A stretch of DNA of 64,000 nucleotides from JAUIAI01 sp049680625 (GTDB taxonomy: Bacteria; Pseudomonadota; Gammaproteobacteria; Burkholderiales; Burkholderiaceae_E). Positions 25,588 through 33,305 of this stretch are shown piece by piece. The notes beneath the pieces were generated by a model that made no database searches, was not told the DNA's origin, and saw only the letters and a program-made list of their open reading frames with translations. Made by a program: the position numbers and the translations under genes. The DNA lies in assembly GCA_049680625.1 (NCBI GenBank), contig JBAUID010000116.1, positions 37,382 to 101,381 on the forward strand, given 5' to 3'. The stretch's first letter is position 1, and each line of letters starts with the position of its first letter.

Positions 25588-26325
25588 TTACTTTCGATAA
25601 CTGTAGCTGGCAAACGATTCGTGTACCGCCACCATCTGCTTATCGGTCAGAATCACTGGCTCCCCGATCTGCAATGCCTGCCAGTAAAGCCGGCACAGAT
25701 CTTCAACTTCCGCCGCCAGGTCAAAGGCGGCTCGAATGTCTGCACCCACTGCTATTTGCCCGTGATTAGCCAGCAGACAGGCGCGTCGTCCGGCAATTGC
25801 CTGCTGCATAGCGGCGCTTAACTCCTCTGAGCCAAATAGTGCGTACGGCGCACATCGCAGATTGTTGCCGCCGGCAACGGCAATCATGTAATGAAACGCA
25901 GGCAGGCCTTCAGCCTGAACCCGCGGCAGGCAGGCCAGGGTGGTGGCAAACGGCGAGTGCACATGAAGCACCGCCCGGGTGCCTGAGTTGCCTGGGTTGC
26001 CTGAGCCGTCTGAGCTGAGATACAAAGTCTGATGCATCCGCCATTCAGACGATGGTTTATTGTGGCCATCAGTAACCATTGCATCGTTCTTGCCTGCCGG
26101 TTGCTTAAGCGGCATCCAGACAATATCGTCAATCGTCATCTGGTCGTAGTGCATTGCGGACGGTGTAATCAACATGCCCGCCTCGCCACCCCGGTGCCAC
26201 AAGGTACTGAGGTTTCCCGCCCGGCCAGTGTTCAAGTTGGCCGTGTTCAGCTGGCGGCAGCAATCGATGATTGCCTGCCGAAAACTGTTCTCGCTGTTTG
26301 GGGCAATCCCGCTGGCTTGTTTCAT
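25588..26325 (-). CDS. Class II aldolase, L-fuculose-phosphate-aldolase-like (probable 5-methylthioribulose-1-phosphate aldolase)
   Basis: Zinc-dependent class II aldolase of 245 residues. It resembles FucA much more than the dehydratase MtnB: LNTGRAGNLS, GMLITPS, KPSSEWRMH (catalytic Glu94), LHVHSP (His121 and His123), the FucA-type HYMIAVAGGN, CAPYALFGSEELS, and LLANHGQ (His188). I place the start at 26325, 10 bases after the mtnA stop; the longer frame would need a TTG inside mtnA. Directly downstream of mtnA, it would cleave methylthioribulose-1-phosphate to dihydroxyacetone phosphate and methylthioacetaldehyde, as in the DHAP shunt. That role is inference from context. A Gly/Ser/Asn insertion (about 105-116) relative to FucA is encoded by 9-base repeats. 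Confidence 0.85.
   Translation of the reverse strand: MKQASGIAPNSENSFRQAIIDCCRQLNTANLNTGRAGNLSTLWHRGGEAGMLITPSAMHYDQMTIDDIVWMPLKQPAGKNDAMVTDGHNKPSSEWRMHQTLYLSSDGSGNPGNSGTRAVLHVHSPFATTLACLPRVQAEGLPAFHYMIAVAGGNNLRCAPYALFGSEELSAAMQQAIAGRRACLLANHGQIAVGADIRAAFDLAAEVEDLCRLYWQALQIGEPVILTDKQMVAVHESFASYSYRK
25982..26017 (-). repeat. 9-base degenerate tandem repeat in the aldolase gene
   Basis: Four consecutive units (CCTGAGTTG, CCTGGGTTG, CCTGAGCCG, TCTGAGCTG on the plus strand) encode the Gly/Ser/Asn/Pro insertion that distinguishes this aldolase from E. coli FucA. This is a second example in the window of a short in-frame repeat expanding a conserved enzyme. Confidence 0.75.
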
Positions 26326-26335
26326 TTGGTTGTTG

Positions 26336-27439
26336 TCAGTCTTGTCGCTCAATACCCAGTGATCGGATGCCGTCTTCACTGGCATCAACAATACCGCGCT
26401 CGGTGATCAGTTTGGTGATCAGTGACGCCGGTGTGATATCAAATGCAGGATTGGCGGCTGGGCTGCCGTGTGGCGTGATACGCATCCTGCTGATATTGCC
26501 ATCGAGCAAAACCCCCTGTATGTGGGTGACTTCATCCGGGTCGCGGTTCTCAATCGTTACATGTGACCCGCTGGCACATTGCAAATCAATCGTGCTGGTC
26601 GGGCAGGCAACATAGAACGGGACATCGTGGGCTGCGGCGGCCAGTGCTTTCAGGTAAGTGCCAATCTTGTTGATCACATCCCCGTTGGCAGCAACCCGGT
26701 CACAGCCAACAATCACAGCGTCAACCTCTCCCCGCATCATCAACAAGCCGCCGGCATTGTCAGCGATAATTGTATGGCTGATGCCGGCTTGACCCAGCTC
26801 CCAGGCGGTCAGGCTGGCGCCCTGATTACGCGGGCGTGTTTCGCCTACCCAGACGTGGAACGAGTCTCCTGCTTCGTGCATCAGGTAAAAGGGCGCCAGC
26901 GCTGTGCCATAGCCAACCGTAGCAATGCGTCCGGCATTGCAATGGGTCAGGTATTGCGGTTTCTGATTCGGAGCTGCCCTGTTGCGGTCAGGTAGTTGAT
27001 TCAATGTGGCCATCGCATAGGCGCCGATTTGGCGGTTGCAGGCAACATCATCGTCACAGATTTTTCTTGCCAGTTCAATGGCGGCCGCGGCGCGCGTCGA
27101 TTCTTTTCGTGGCCGAATCTCATGCAGGACGCGATCAAGTGCCCAGCGCAGGTTTACCGCGGTTGGTCGCGTATCAATCAATTTGTCATAGGCTTGCGCA
27201 AGACCGGTGTCGCTGGCGTCCTCCCGCAGGGCAAGCGCCATGCCCCAGGCTGCAACAGCGCCAATCAGGGGAGCGCCGCGTACCTGCATGGTTCGGATAG
27301 CTGTTGCACAAGTCTCGACATTGTTCAGACTAATTTCCTGGCAGGCAAAAGGCAGCAGGGTCTGGTCGAATGTCACCGGTTGGCCTGGTTCAGCTTCCCA
27401 GATTGTGCGCCGGGTTTCTGGCTTGTCTGCTACCGTCAT
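26336..27439 (-). CDS. mtnA: S-methyl-5-thioribose-1-phosphate isomerase
   Basis: Isomerises methylthioribose-1-phosphate to methylthioribulose-1-phosphate in methylthioadenosine salvage. The 367 residues contain the family signatures TMQVRGAPLIG (50-60), LTHCNAGRIATVGYGTALAP (164-183) with catalytic Cys167, and GCDRVAANGDVINKIGTY (245-262) with catalytic Asp247. VPFYVACPTSTIDL follows near 273. Length is normal. It sits between a CoA-transferase gene (stop 2 bases upstream of this ATG) and the class II aldolase (10 bases downstream), so all three are one operon. The MTA phosphorylase and other steps are not in the window. Related eIF2B-like proteins exist, but the signatures are those of MtnA. 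Confidence 0.95.
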   Translation of the reverse strand: MTVADKPETRRTIWEAEPGQPVTFDQTLLPFACQEISLNNVETCATAIRTMQVRGAPLIGAVAAWGMALALREDASDTGLAQAYDKLIDTRPTAVNLRWALDRVLHEIRPRKESTRAAAAIELARKICDDDVACNRQIGAYAMATLNQLPDRNRAAPNQKPQYLTHCNAGRIATVGYGTALAPFYLMHEAGDSFHVWVGETRPRNQGASLTAWELGQAGISHTIIADNAGGLLMMRGEVDAVIVGCDRVAANGDVINKIGTYLKALAAAAHDVPFYVACPTSTIDLQCASGSHVTIENRDPDEVTHIQGVLLDGNISRMRITPHGSPAANPAFDITPASLITKLITERGIVDASEDGIRSLGIERQD

Positions 27440-27441
27440 GC

Positions 27442-28665
27442 TCAGATGACGCCGTCTGCTCGCAGGGCCACAATTTCATCCGGCTGGTAGCCAAACTCGG
27501 CCAACACTTGTTCGGTATGTTCACCTATTTGCGGCGCGCGATGACGAATGCCACCGCCGCTCTCGGACAAGCCAACCGGTACTTTGGCCAGCGGGGCCGG
27601 GGTTGGCAGGCCAGGGTAGTCAACCGGAGTCAGAATACCCAGTGCCTGAACTGCCGGATGGTCCAGGGTCTGTTGTGGGGTCAGCACCGGTGCACAAGGG
27701 ATCATTGCCTCACCCAGTGCCGTCACTGCCTGGTCTGTTGTCTTGTCCTGGAACCATTGTTGCATACGGGCGCTGATGAATTCACCATGCTGACCCCGCA
27801 AATCATCGGTGGCAAACCGCGCATCTTCCAGCCAGCCCGGTTCATCAATCAACCTGGCTACCCGGTCAAATAACGGCTGGCCGACTACCTGAACCAATAC
27901 TGAACCGTCTTTTGTCTGGTAAATGTCAACCGGGGCAGAGGTTTGACCCCGGTTGCCTGTGGGCACACGGTTGACCTGGGTGACTGCTTGTTCGATCAAC
28001 ATGGCGTTGTTTAAGGTAATGGCACTGGCCAGCAACGAGCCGGTAACAACTTGCCCGCGACCGGTCTTTTCTCGCGCCATCACGGCAATTAAGGTGCCGT
28101 AAGCGCAATGCAGTGCCGTCGAAAAATCAACCCAGGGCACCTGGGCACGGTAGGGCTTGTTTTGCTCACCGGTCATGTAAACGCCGCCAGCCATCACCTG
28201 CCCGACCCCGTCAAAGCCGACTCGTCCACTCCACTCACCTTCGGTGCCGAAGGAGTTCGACGTGGTCAGGATGATGCGCGGGTTAATGGCACTTAAAGTT
28301 TCGTAATCCAGGCCCATACGTTTCATGGTGTTGGCGGGCAGATTGGCGACCACGATATCGGCCTGCTTAACCATTCGTTCCAACACCGGCCGGGCTTTTT
28401 CGTTCATTGGATTCATCGTCATTGAACGCTTGTTGCGGGCAATCTGCATGAACAAAGCACCCATGCCGTCTGCGCTCACAGGTGCGGTAAAACGGTCTTC
28501 GCTGCCTTCGCGTTTTTCAATACGGATGACGTCCGCACCAAATTCGGCCAACAGGGTTGCACAATAAGGACCGGCAATATAACGTCCAAAATCCAGGACT
28601 TTGAGGCCGGATAAGACACCGGCTTCCGGGTTGCCTGCCTGAGTTTGTGCACCTTGGGCTGTCAT
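27442..28665 (-). CDS. CaiB/BaiF family (class III) CoA-transferase
   Basis: Family III CoA-transferase of 407 residues, moving CoA between carboxylic acids through an enzyme-acyl anhydride on an aspartate. Visible features are the N-terminal VLDFGRYIAGPYCATLLAEFGADVIRIEK region split over about 23-51, KRSMTMNP near 79-86, and the catalytic aspartate Asp180 in VPWVDFSTALH. The C-terminal part contains PCAPVLTPQQTLDHPAV near 328-344. A GGAG ribosome site precedes the ATG. It is first in the operon with mtnA and the aldolase, 2 bases from mtnA. The substrate is unknown. Given the neighbours, a short thioether acid derived from methylthioacetaldehyde is a conceivable substrate, but that is speculation. 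Confidence 0.92.
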   Translation of the reverse strand: MTAQGAQTQAGNPEAGVLSGLKVLDFGRYIAGPYCATLLAEFGADVIRIEKREGSEDRFTAPVSADGMGALFMQIARNKRSMTMNPMNEKARPVLERMVKQADIVVANLPANTMKRMGLDYETLSAINPRIILTTSNSFGTEGEWSGRVGFDGVGQVMAGGVYMTGEQNKPYRAQVPWVDFSTALHCAYGTLIAVMAREKTGRGQVVTGSLLASAITLNNAMLIEQAVTQVNRVPTGNRGQTSAPVDIYQTKDGSVLVQVVGQPLFDRVARLIDEPGWLEDARFATDDLRGQHGEFISARMQQWFQDKTTDQAVTALGEAMIPCAPVLTPQQTLDHPAVQALGILTPVDYPGLPTPAPLAKVPVGLSESGGGIRHRAPQIGEHTEQVLAEFGYQPDEIVALRADGVI

Positions 28666-28876
28666 AAAGAATCTCCACTGCTTAAAGTTGTCGAGCGTTG
28701 ATATTACTCGTCCGGCGGTGGTCCAACTGATTGTTTTTCTCTATATGAAATTCACTGACTACCGCTGACTTGATGGCGCTGACAATGATTCAAATGCGCA
28801 CGGAAAGTGGTGCGATCGAATAGAATTATGGGTTGTCCGGGCCAAGCGTTGTGCCCGACCAGTAAGGAATAAAGTA

Positions 28877-29383
28877 ATGCCCATCTATGGTTATCGTTGT
28901 TCGTCTTGCGGGCACCAGAAAGACGTCTTGCAAAAGATCTCTGATCCGGTTCTAACCACTTGTCCGTCTTGCGGCCAGGAGGATTTTTCCAAACAAGTCA
29001 GTGCACCCAATTTTCAGCTCAAAGGAACCGGTTGGTACGTAACCGATTTTCGTGACGGGAACAAGGGGAAAAAGGCGGACGGAAACGAAAAGGAAAGCGC
29101 GCAGGCGAGCTCTGAGACGCCAGATAAGTCTGCTGGTGCGGATTCGTCTGACTCAAAAGCTGCCGCTTCCACTGCCAGCGGATCAGACGCGGGTAAGTCA
29201 GCGCCGACTGGTTCGTCTGATACATCCAAGGCGTCTAAGAGCAATGGGTCTGATAATTCGTCCGGGAGCTCCGGGGCCTCGGGAAAGACCGGCGGCAATG
29301 ACAAGACGCCCGCTAAATCTGGCACTAAGGGTTCTGGTTCCGGCTCGTCCGGCGGTGCTGCTTCAACTGGCTCGGCGTCCTGA
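28877..29383 (+). CDS. FmdB family zinc-ribbon protein
   Basis: Small regulatory-type zinc ribbon. The first 55 residues are the conserved FmdB domain: MPIYGYRCSSCGH with a CxxC at 8-11, then TTCPSCGQ with the second CxxC near 29-32, and the ending QLKGTGWYVTDF that is typical of the family. The remaining 110 residues are a low-complexity Ser/Lys/Gly/Ala/Asp tail, which is common but very variable in these proteins. A good AAGGA ribosome site lies upstream. It starts the fmdB-DUF502-aspS run found in many Gammaproteobacteria. The biochemical role is not established. Confidence 0.92.
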   Translation: MPIYGYRCSSCGHQKDVLQKISDPVLTTCPSCGQEDFSKQVSAPNFQLKGTGWYVTDFRDGNKGKKADGNEKESAQASSETPDKSAGADSSDSKAAASTASGSDAGKSAPTGSSDTSKASKSNGSDNSSGSSGASGKTGGNDKTPAKSGTKGSGSGSSGGAASTGSAS

Positions 29384-29433
29384 GCTCAGTGCAGCGTCTC
29401 TCTTAACTACCCATGGCTGCGACAGCGGTCTGA

Positions 29434-30057
29434 ATGATGAAATCCTACTTTGTAACCGGACTGCTGATATGGGTCCCCCTGGTCATTACGGCCTGGGTGG
29501 TCAACTTACTTATTGGCACCATGGACCAAACCCTGACTTTGTTGCCGATAAACTGGCAACCGAAGTTCTGGTTCGGCTATGCGATACCGGGTCTGGGCGT
29601 CGTCCTCACTGCCGTGGTGATCCTGACGACCGGTCTGCTGACGCAAAACTACATTGGCGAAAGCCTGATTCGGCGGTGGGAAAAGTTGCTATCGCGCATT
29701 CCGATCGTGCGCACAGTTTATTCCAGTGTAAAGCAGGTCAGTGACACCATTTTGTCACCTAACGGTAATGCGTTTCGCAAGGCACTTCTTGTTCAGTACC
29801 CGCGTCGCGATGTCTGGACAATTGCATTTTTGACCGGTTCGCCGTCCGGCGAAGTCGTGGCGAAGGTGCCTGTTGATATGGTGTCGGTATACGTGCCGAC
29901 AACGCCAAACCCCACCAGTGGATTTTTCCTGATGATGCCGCGAGAGCAAGTCATTGAGCTGAATATGAGCGTGGACGAAGCACTTAAGTATGTTGTGTCA
30001 ATGGGGGTTGTTGCCCCCGATGTGCAGCGCAAACGCGTTGCCGTGTCAAACACCTGA
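29434..30057 (+). CDS. DUF502 family inner-membrane protein
   Basis: Membrane protein of 207 residues in the DUF502 family, usually found just before aspS in Gammaproteobacteria. Two hydrophobic segments are clear (about 4-27, YFVTGLLIWVPLVITAWVVN, and about 50-72, PGLGVVLTAVVILTTGLL). A soluble domain follows with the conserved PIVRTVYSSVKQVSDTI stretch near 89-105 and FVPTTPNPTSGF-like VYVPTTPNPTSGFF near 152-165. Its function is unknown. Two adjacent ATGs (29434 and 29437) are equally possible starts. It lies 50 bases after fmdB and 31 bases before aspS, so co-transcription is likely. Confidence 0.92.
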   Translation: MMKSYFVTGLLIWVPLVITAWVVNLLIGTMDQTLTLLPINWQPKFWFGYAIPGLGVVLTAVVILTTGLLTQNYIGESLIRRWEKLLSRIPIVRTVYSSVKQVSDTILSPNGNAFRKALLVQYPRRDVWTIAFLTGSPSGEVVAKVPVDMVSVYVPTTPNPTSGFFLMMPREQVIELNMSVDEALKYVVSMGVVAPDVQRKRVAVSNT

Positions 30058-30088
30058 TTCCCAATATTTGTAGTTTCCGGAGAAATAT

Positions 30089-31888
30089 ATGCGTACCTGT
30101 TACACCGGCCTGGTTTCTGCCGCCGACCTCGACAAGGAAGTGAGCCTTGTCGGATGGGTTCACAGACGTCGCGACCACGGTGGTGTGATATTCATTGATC
30201 TTCGGGATCGCGAGGGTCTTGCACAAGTCGTTTGTGATCCGGACCGCGCTGAGATGTTTGCGCTGGCAGAGAAAATTCGCAACGAATTCTGTCTGCGTAT
30301 TACCGGCAAAGTGAGGCACCGGCCCGAAGGCACTGTTAACAAAGATTTAAAAAGCGGCGAAGTTGAAATTTTGTGCCATGAACTGGAAATTTTGAATCCG
30401 TCAGTGACCCCGCCGTTTCAGCTGGATGATGACAACCTGAGCGAAACAACCCGGCTTACCCACCGGGTACTCGATTTACGCCGGGATCAAATGCAAAACA
30501 ATCTGAAGCTGCGCCATAAGGTAACCCGCGCGGTTCGGAACTATCTCGACGATGCCGGTTTTATCGATATTGAAACCCCGATGCTCACCCGCTCCACCCC
30601 GGAAGGGGCCCGCGACTACCTGGTGCCATCACGGGTACACCCTGGACAGTTTTTTGCACTGCCGCAGTCGCCCCAGCTGTTTAAGCAAATGCTGATGGTG
30701 GCCGGTTTTGATCGCTACTACCAAATTGTTAAGTGTTTCCGGGACGAAGATCTGCGTGCCGACCGTCAACCCGAATTTACCCAAATTGACTGCGAAACAT
30801 CGTTCATGAACGAACAACAGATCCGGGATCTGTTCGAACAAATGATGCGTTCAGTGTTCAAGTCGGTCCGCGACGTTGATTTGCCGGCGCAGTTTCCGGT
30901 TATTTCGCATGCACAGGCGATCCATTTATACGGATCGGACAAGCCTGACATGCGAATTGATTTGCAGCTGACAGACTTAACTGACGTCATGAAAGACGTG
31001 GCTTTTAATGTGTTTTCTGGCCCGGCAAAGTCGCCTGGTGGTCGGGTTGCTGCGTTGCGAGTACCTGGCGGTGCAGAAATTTCCCGCTCAGAAATTGATG
31101 CCTTTACCGATTTTGTTGGTATTTACGGTGCCCGCGGCCTTGCCTGGATCAAAGTGAACGAAGTTGCCGCAGGTCGTAACGGATTACAGTCTCCTATCGT
31201 CAAAAATATTCACGATGAAGCCCTGAGTGCGACAATCGAGCGCACCGGTGCGCAGGACGGCGACTTGTTGTTATTTGGTGCAGACACGGCGCGAGTGGTA
31301 AACGACTCTCTAGGAGCCCTGCGTAACCGAGTCGGGCTATCAGACTTTGGCGTTCGCAGCGGTTTGTTCAAACCGGGTTGGCAGCCGCTTTGGGTTATCG
31401 ACTTTCCGATGTTTGAGCAAGACGAAGACAACGGTCGATGGACCGCAGTCCACCATCCGTTTACCTCGCCGCTTGACGGCCATGAAGACTTGATGTCCAC
31501 TGATCCTGGCAAGTGCTTGTCTAAAGCCTACGACTTAGTGCTTAACGGATGGGAGCTGGGGGGAGGCTCGGTACGTATCCATCGTGAAGAGGTACAGTCG
31601 AAGGTATTTTCTGCGCTGAATATTTCAACTGAAGAAGCGCGTGACAAATTTGGATTTTTGCTTGATGCGCTGCAATACGGAGCGCCGCCACATGGCGGAA
31701 TCGCGTTCGGCCTTGACCGCCTGGTAACCCTGATGGCTGGTGCGGACTCAATTCGTGATGTGATTGCTTTTCCCAAAACCCAGCGTGCTCAGGATTTACT
31801 GGTTCAGGCGCCATCTGCGGTCGATGAAAGCCAGTTGCGTGATTTGCATATTCGGCTTCGAAAGATAGAGGCGAAACCGCAGGACTAA
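30089..31888 (+). CDS. aspS: Aspartyl-tRNA synthetase
   Basis: Charges tRNA with aspartate. The 599 residues match the bacterial type. The N-terminal OB-fold anticodon domain (about 1-110) includes GWVHRRRDHGGVIFIDLRDR near 22-41. The class II catalytic core has motif 2 around YYQIVKCFRDEDLRADRQPEF split over about 211-231, and motif 3 as GIAFGLDRL near 534-542. The bacterial GAD insertion domain lies in the middle (about 290-420). A GGAG ribosome site is well placed. Whether it is strictly Asp-specific or also charges tRNA-Asn cannot be decided here; gatCAB genes are not in the window. Confidence 0.97.
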   Translation: MRTCYTGLVSAADLDKEVSLVGWVHRRRDHGGVIFIDLRDREGLAQVVCDPDRAEMFALAEKIRNEFCLRITGKVRHRPEGTVNKDLKSGEVEILCHELEILNPSVTPPFQLDDDNLSETTRLTHRVLDLRRDQMQNNLKLRHKVTRAVRNYLDDAGFIDIETPMLTRSTPEGARDYLVPSRVHPGQFFALPQSPQLFKQMLMVAGFDRYYQIVKCFRDEDLRADRQPEFTQIDCETSFMNEQQIRDLFEQMMRSVFKSVRDVDLPAQFPVISHAQAIHLYGSDKPDMRIDLQLTDLTDVMKDVAFNVFSGPAKSPGGRVAALRVPGGAEISRSEIDAFTDFVGIYGARGLAWIKVNEVAAGRNGLQSPIVKNIHDEALSATIERTGAQDGDLLLFGADTARVVNDSLGALRNRVGLSDFGVRSGLFKPGWQPLWVIDFPMFEQDEDNGRWTAVHHPFTSPLDGHEDLMSTDPGKCLSKAYDLVLNGWELGGGSVRIHREEVQSKVFSALNISTEEARDKFGFLLDALQYGAPPHGGIAFGLDRLVTLMAGADSIRDVIAFPKTQRAQDLLVQAPSAVDESQLRDLHIRLRKIEAKPQD

Positions 31889-31909
31889 GTTGCTCAGGTC
31901 TGAAACGCA

Positions 31910-32389
31910 ATGAAAGCGACCAAACTTCCGGAGTCGGTGCTGGTGGTAATTCATACACCGGCGTTTGAGGTTTTACTGCTTGAGCGGGCAGACCATCCGG
32001 GATTCTGGCAGTCGGTTACGGGCTCGCGCCACACCTGGTATGAACCCCTGCGTCACACTTGTATTCGTGAGGTGTTTGAAGAGACCGGTCTGACCAAAGA
32101 TCAGTATCAGCTGTCGGACTGGCATCAAACGAACCGCTACGAAATTTTTAAGCACTGGCGCAATCGTTTTCCCGCCGGGGTTACCCACAATTGTGAGCAC
32201 GTATACGGTTTGACGGTACCGAGCGCGGTGCCGGTAACACTGGCGCCGGATGAGCATCTGCGTTACGAATGGCTCGATTGGAAACAGGCGCAGGAGCGCT
32301 GTTTTTCATGGACAAATGTTGCCGCGATCCGGCAGATTCCTCAGCGACTGAAGCAACCGGCGCGGGCAGCGTCGATGCGGGGCGGATGA
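31910..32389 (+). CDS. nudB: Dihydroneopterin triphosphate diphosphatase (Nudix)
   Basis: Nudix hydrolase removing pyrophosphate from dihydroneopterin triphosphate in folate synthesis. The 159 residues contain PESVLVVIHTPAFEVLLLER near the start and the Nudix box, read as TGSRHTWYEPL...IREVFEETGL near 38-64. The box has one extra residue between the Gly and the first Glu compared with the strict consensus. The gene lies between aspS and an EEP-family gene, the usual aspS-nudB neighbourhood, which supports the NudB assignment over other Nudix activities. Confidence 0.88.
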   Translation: MKATKLPESVLVVIHTPAFEVLLLERADHPGFWQSVTGSRHTWYEPLRHTCIREVFEETGLTKDQYQLSDWHQTNRYEIFKHWRNRFPAGVTHNCEHVYGLTVPSAVPVTLAPDEHLRYEWLDWKQAQERCFSWTNVAAIRQIPQRLKQPARAASMRGG

Positions 32390-32396
32390 GGGGCCG

Positions 32397-33305
32397 ATGA
32401 CGGTGAAGCCAAAGTTTCGCGTGGCGACGTACAACATACATAAAGGGGTGTTGAACGATTTATTCGGTTTTCGGCGTGTTTCGGTTATTCACGAATTGCG
32501 TGATCGCCTGCACGATCTGCAGGCAGATCTGGTTTTTTTACAAGAGGTACAGGGACAGAATCGGCGCAATGCCAGTCGTTTCGATCGCTGGCCGGACGAG
32601 CCCCAGGACGTTTTCCTGGCTCGATCGCCCGAACTGCGACATGTTTTTGAGTCAGCCTATGGAAACAATGCGCAGTATTTACATGGACACCATGGGAACG
32701 CATTGTTGTCCAAATTTCCGATTCTTCATCGCGAGAATCGCGATGTTTCAGATCACGTTCTGGAAAAGCGTGGCGTATTACATTGTGTGGTGCAGATTGA
32801 CAGTCAGCCGGTGCATTGTTTTGTTGTCCACTTCGGATTATTGGCTCGGTCACGCGTCCGGCAAGTTGATGCGCTGATTGAATGGGTGATCAACGAAGTA
32901 CCGGACGGTACGCCACTGATTATTGGCGGTGACTTTAACGACTGGCAGAATCGATTGTCTGGTCGAATTTGCCGGGCATTGAACACGGTCGAAGTTTTCG
33001 ACAATTTTCAACCGCGTTACCGGCGAATTAAACAGGTTGCGCGCTACGTGACAGACCATCTCGGCATGCCTGAGATGGAAATCGACAAGCCGCTATGGCA
33101 GACTGAGCGACGGGTCAAGAGTGCGCGAACTTATCCGTCCCTGGTGCCGTGGTTTCGAATGGACCGCTTATACGTGCGCGGCTTCGATGTGGTTGATGCG
33201 GATGTTTTGCGGGGCCCGGTCTGGGCAAAGCTGTCCGATCATAGTCCGTTGATCGCCGATCTGAACACACCGCCCCCGGACGATCCAGGGGCAAAGGGGC
33301 TGTAG
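32397..33305 (+). CDS. Endonuclease/exonuclease/phosphatase family protein
   Basis: A 302-residue member of the EEP metal-dependent hydrolase superfamily (DNase I, exonuclease III and phospholipase C relatives). Active-site landmarks are YNIHKG (about 10-15), FLQEVQG (about 46-52), HGNALLSKFP, the GGDFNDW motif near 177-183, and the terminal SDHSPLIADL near 279-288. It is followed with no gap by a phospholipase-D-type cardiolipin-synthase-like gene, a pairing common in Proteobacteria that suggests a lipid phosphatase or phosphodiesterase role. The substrate is not proven. A GAGGGG ribosome site overlaps the end of nudB. Confidence 0.9.
   Translation: MTVKPKFRVATYNIHKGVLNDLFGFRRVSVIHELRDRLHDLQADLVFLQEVQGQNRRNASRFDRWPDEPQDVFLARSPELRHVFESAYGNNAQYLHGHHGNALLSKFPILHRENRDVSDHVLEKRGVLHCVVQIDSQPVHCFVVHFGLLARSRVRQVDALIEWVINEVPDGTPLIIGGDFNDWQNRLSGRICRALNTVEVFDNFQPRYRRIKQVARYVTDHLGMPEMEIDKPLWQTERRVKSARTYPSLVPWFRMDRLYVRGFDVVDADVLRGPVWAKLSDHSPLIADLNTPPPDDPGAKGL

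Noticed and set aside
25588..26325. Annotation of the class II aldolase as MtnB dehydratase because it neighbours mtnA
   Set aside because: The sequence follows FucA motif by motif (SSEWR, HYMIA-AGGN, CAPYA-FG) rather than the MtnB pattern, so aldolase is the better call.
26579..27490. Two long plus-strand open frames (138 and 164 codons) opposite mtnA
   Set aside because: mtnA on the other strand is unmistakable with all catalytic motifs, so these are shadows.
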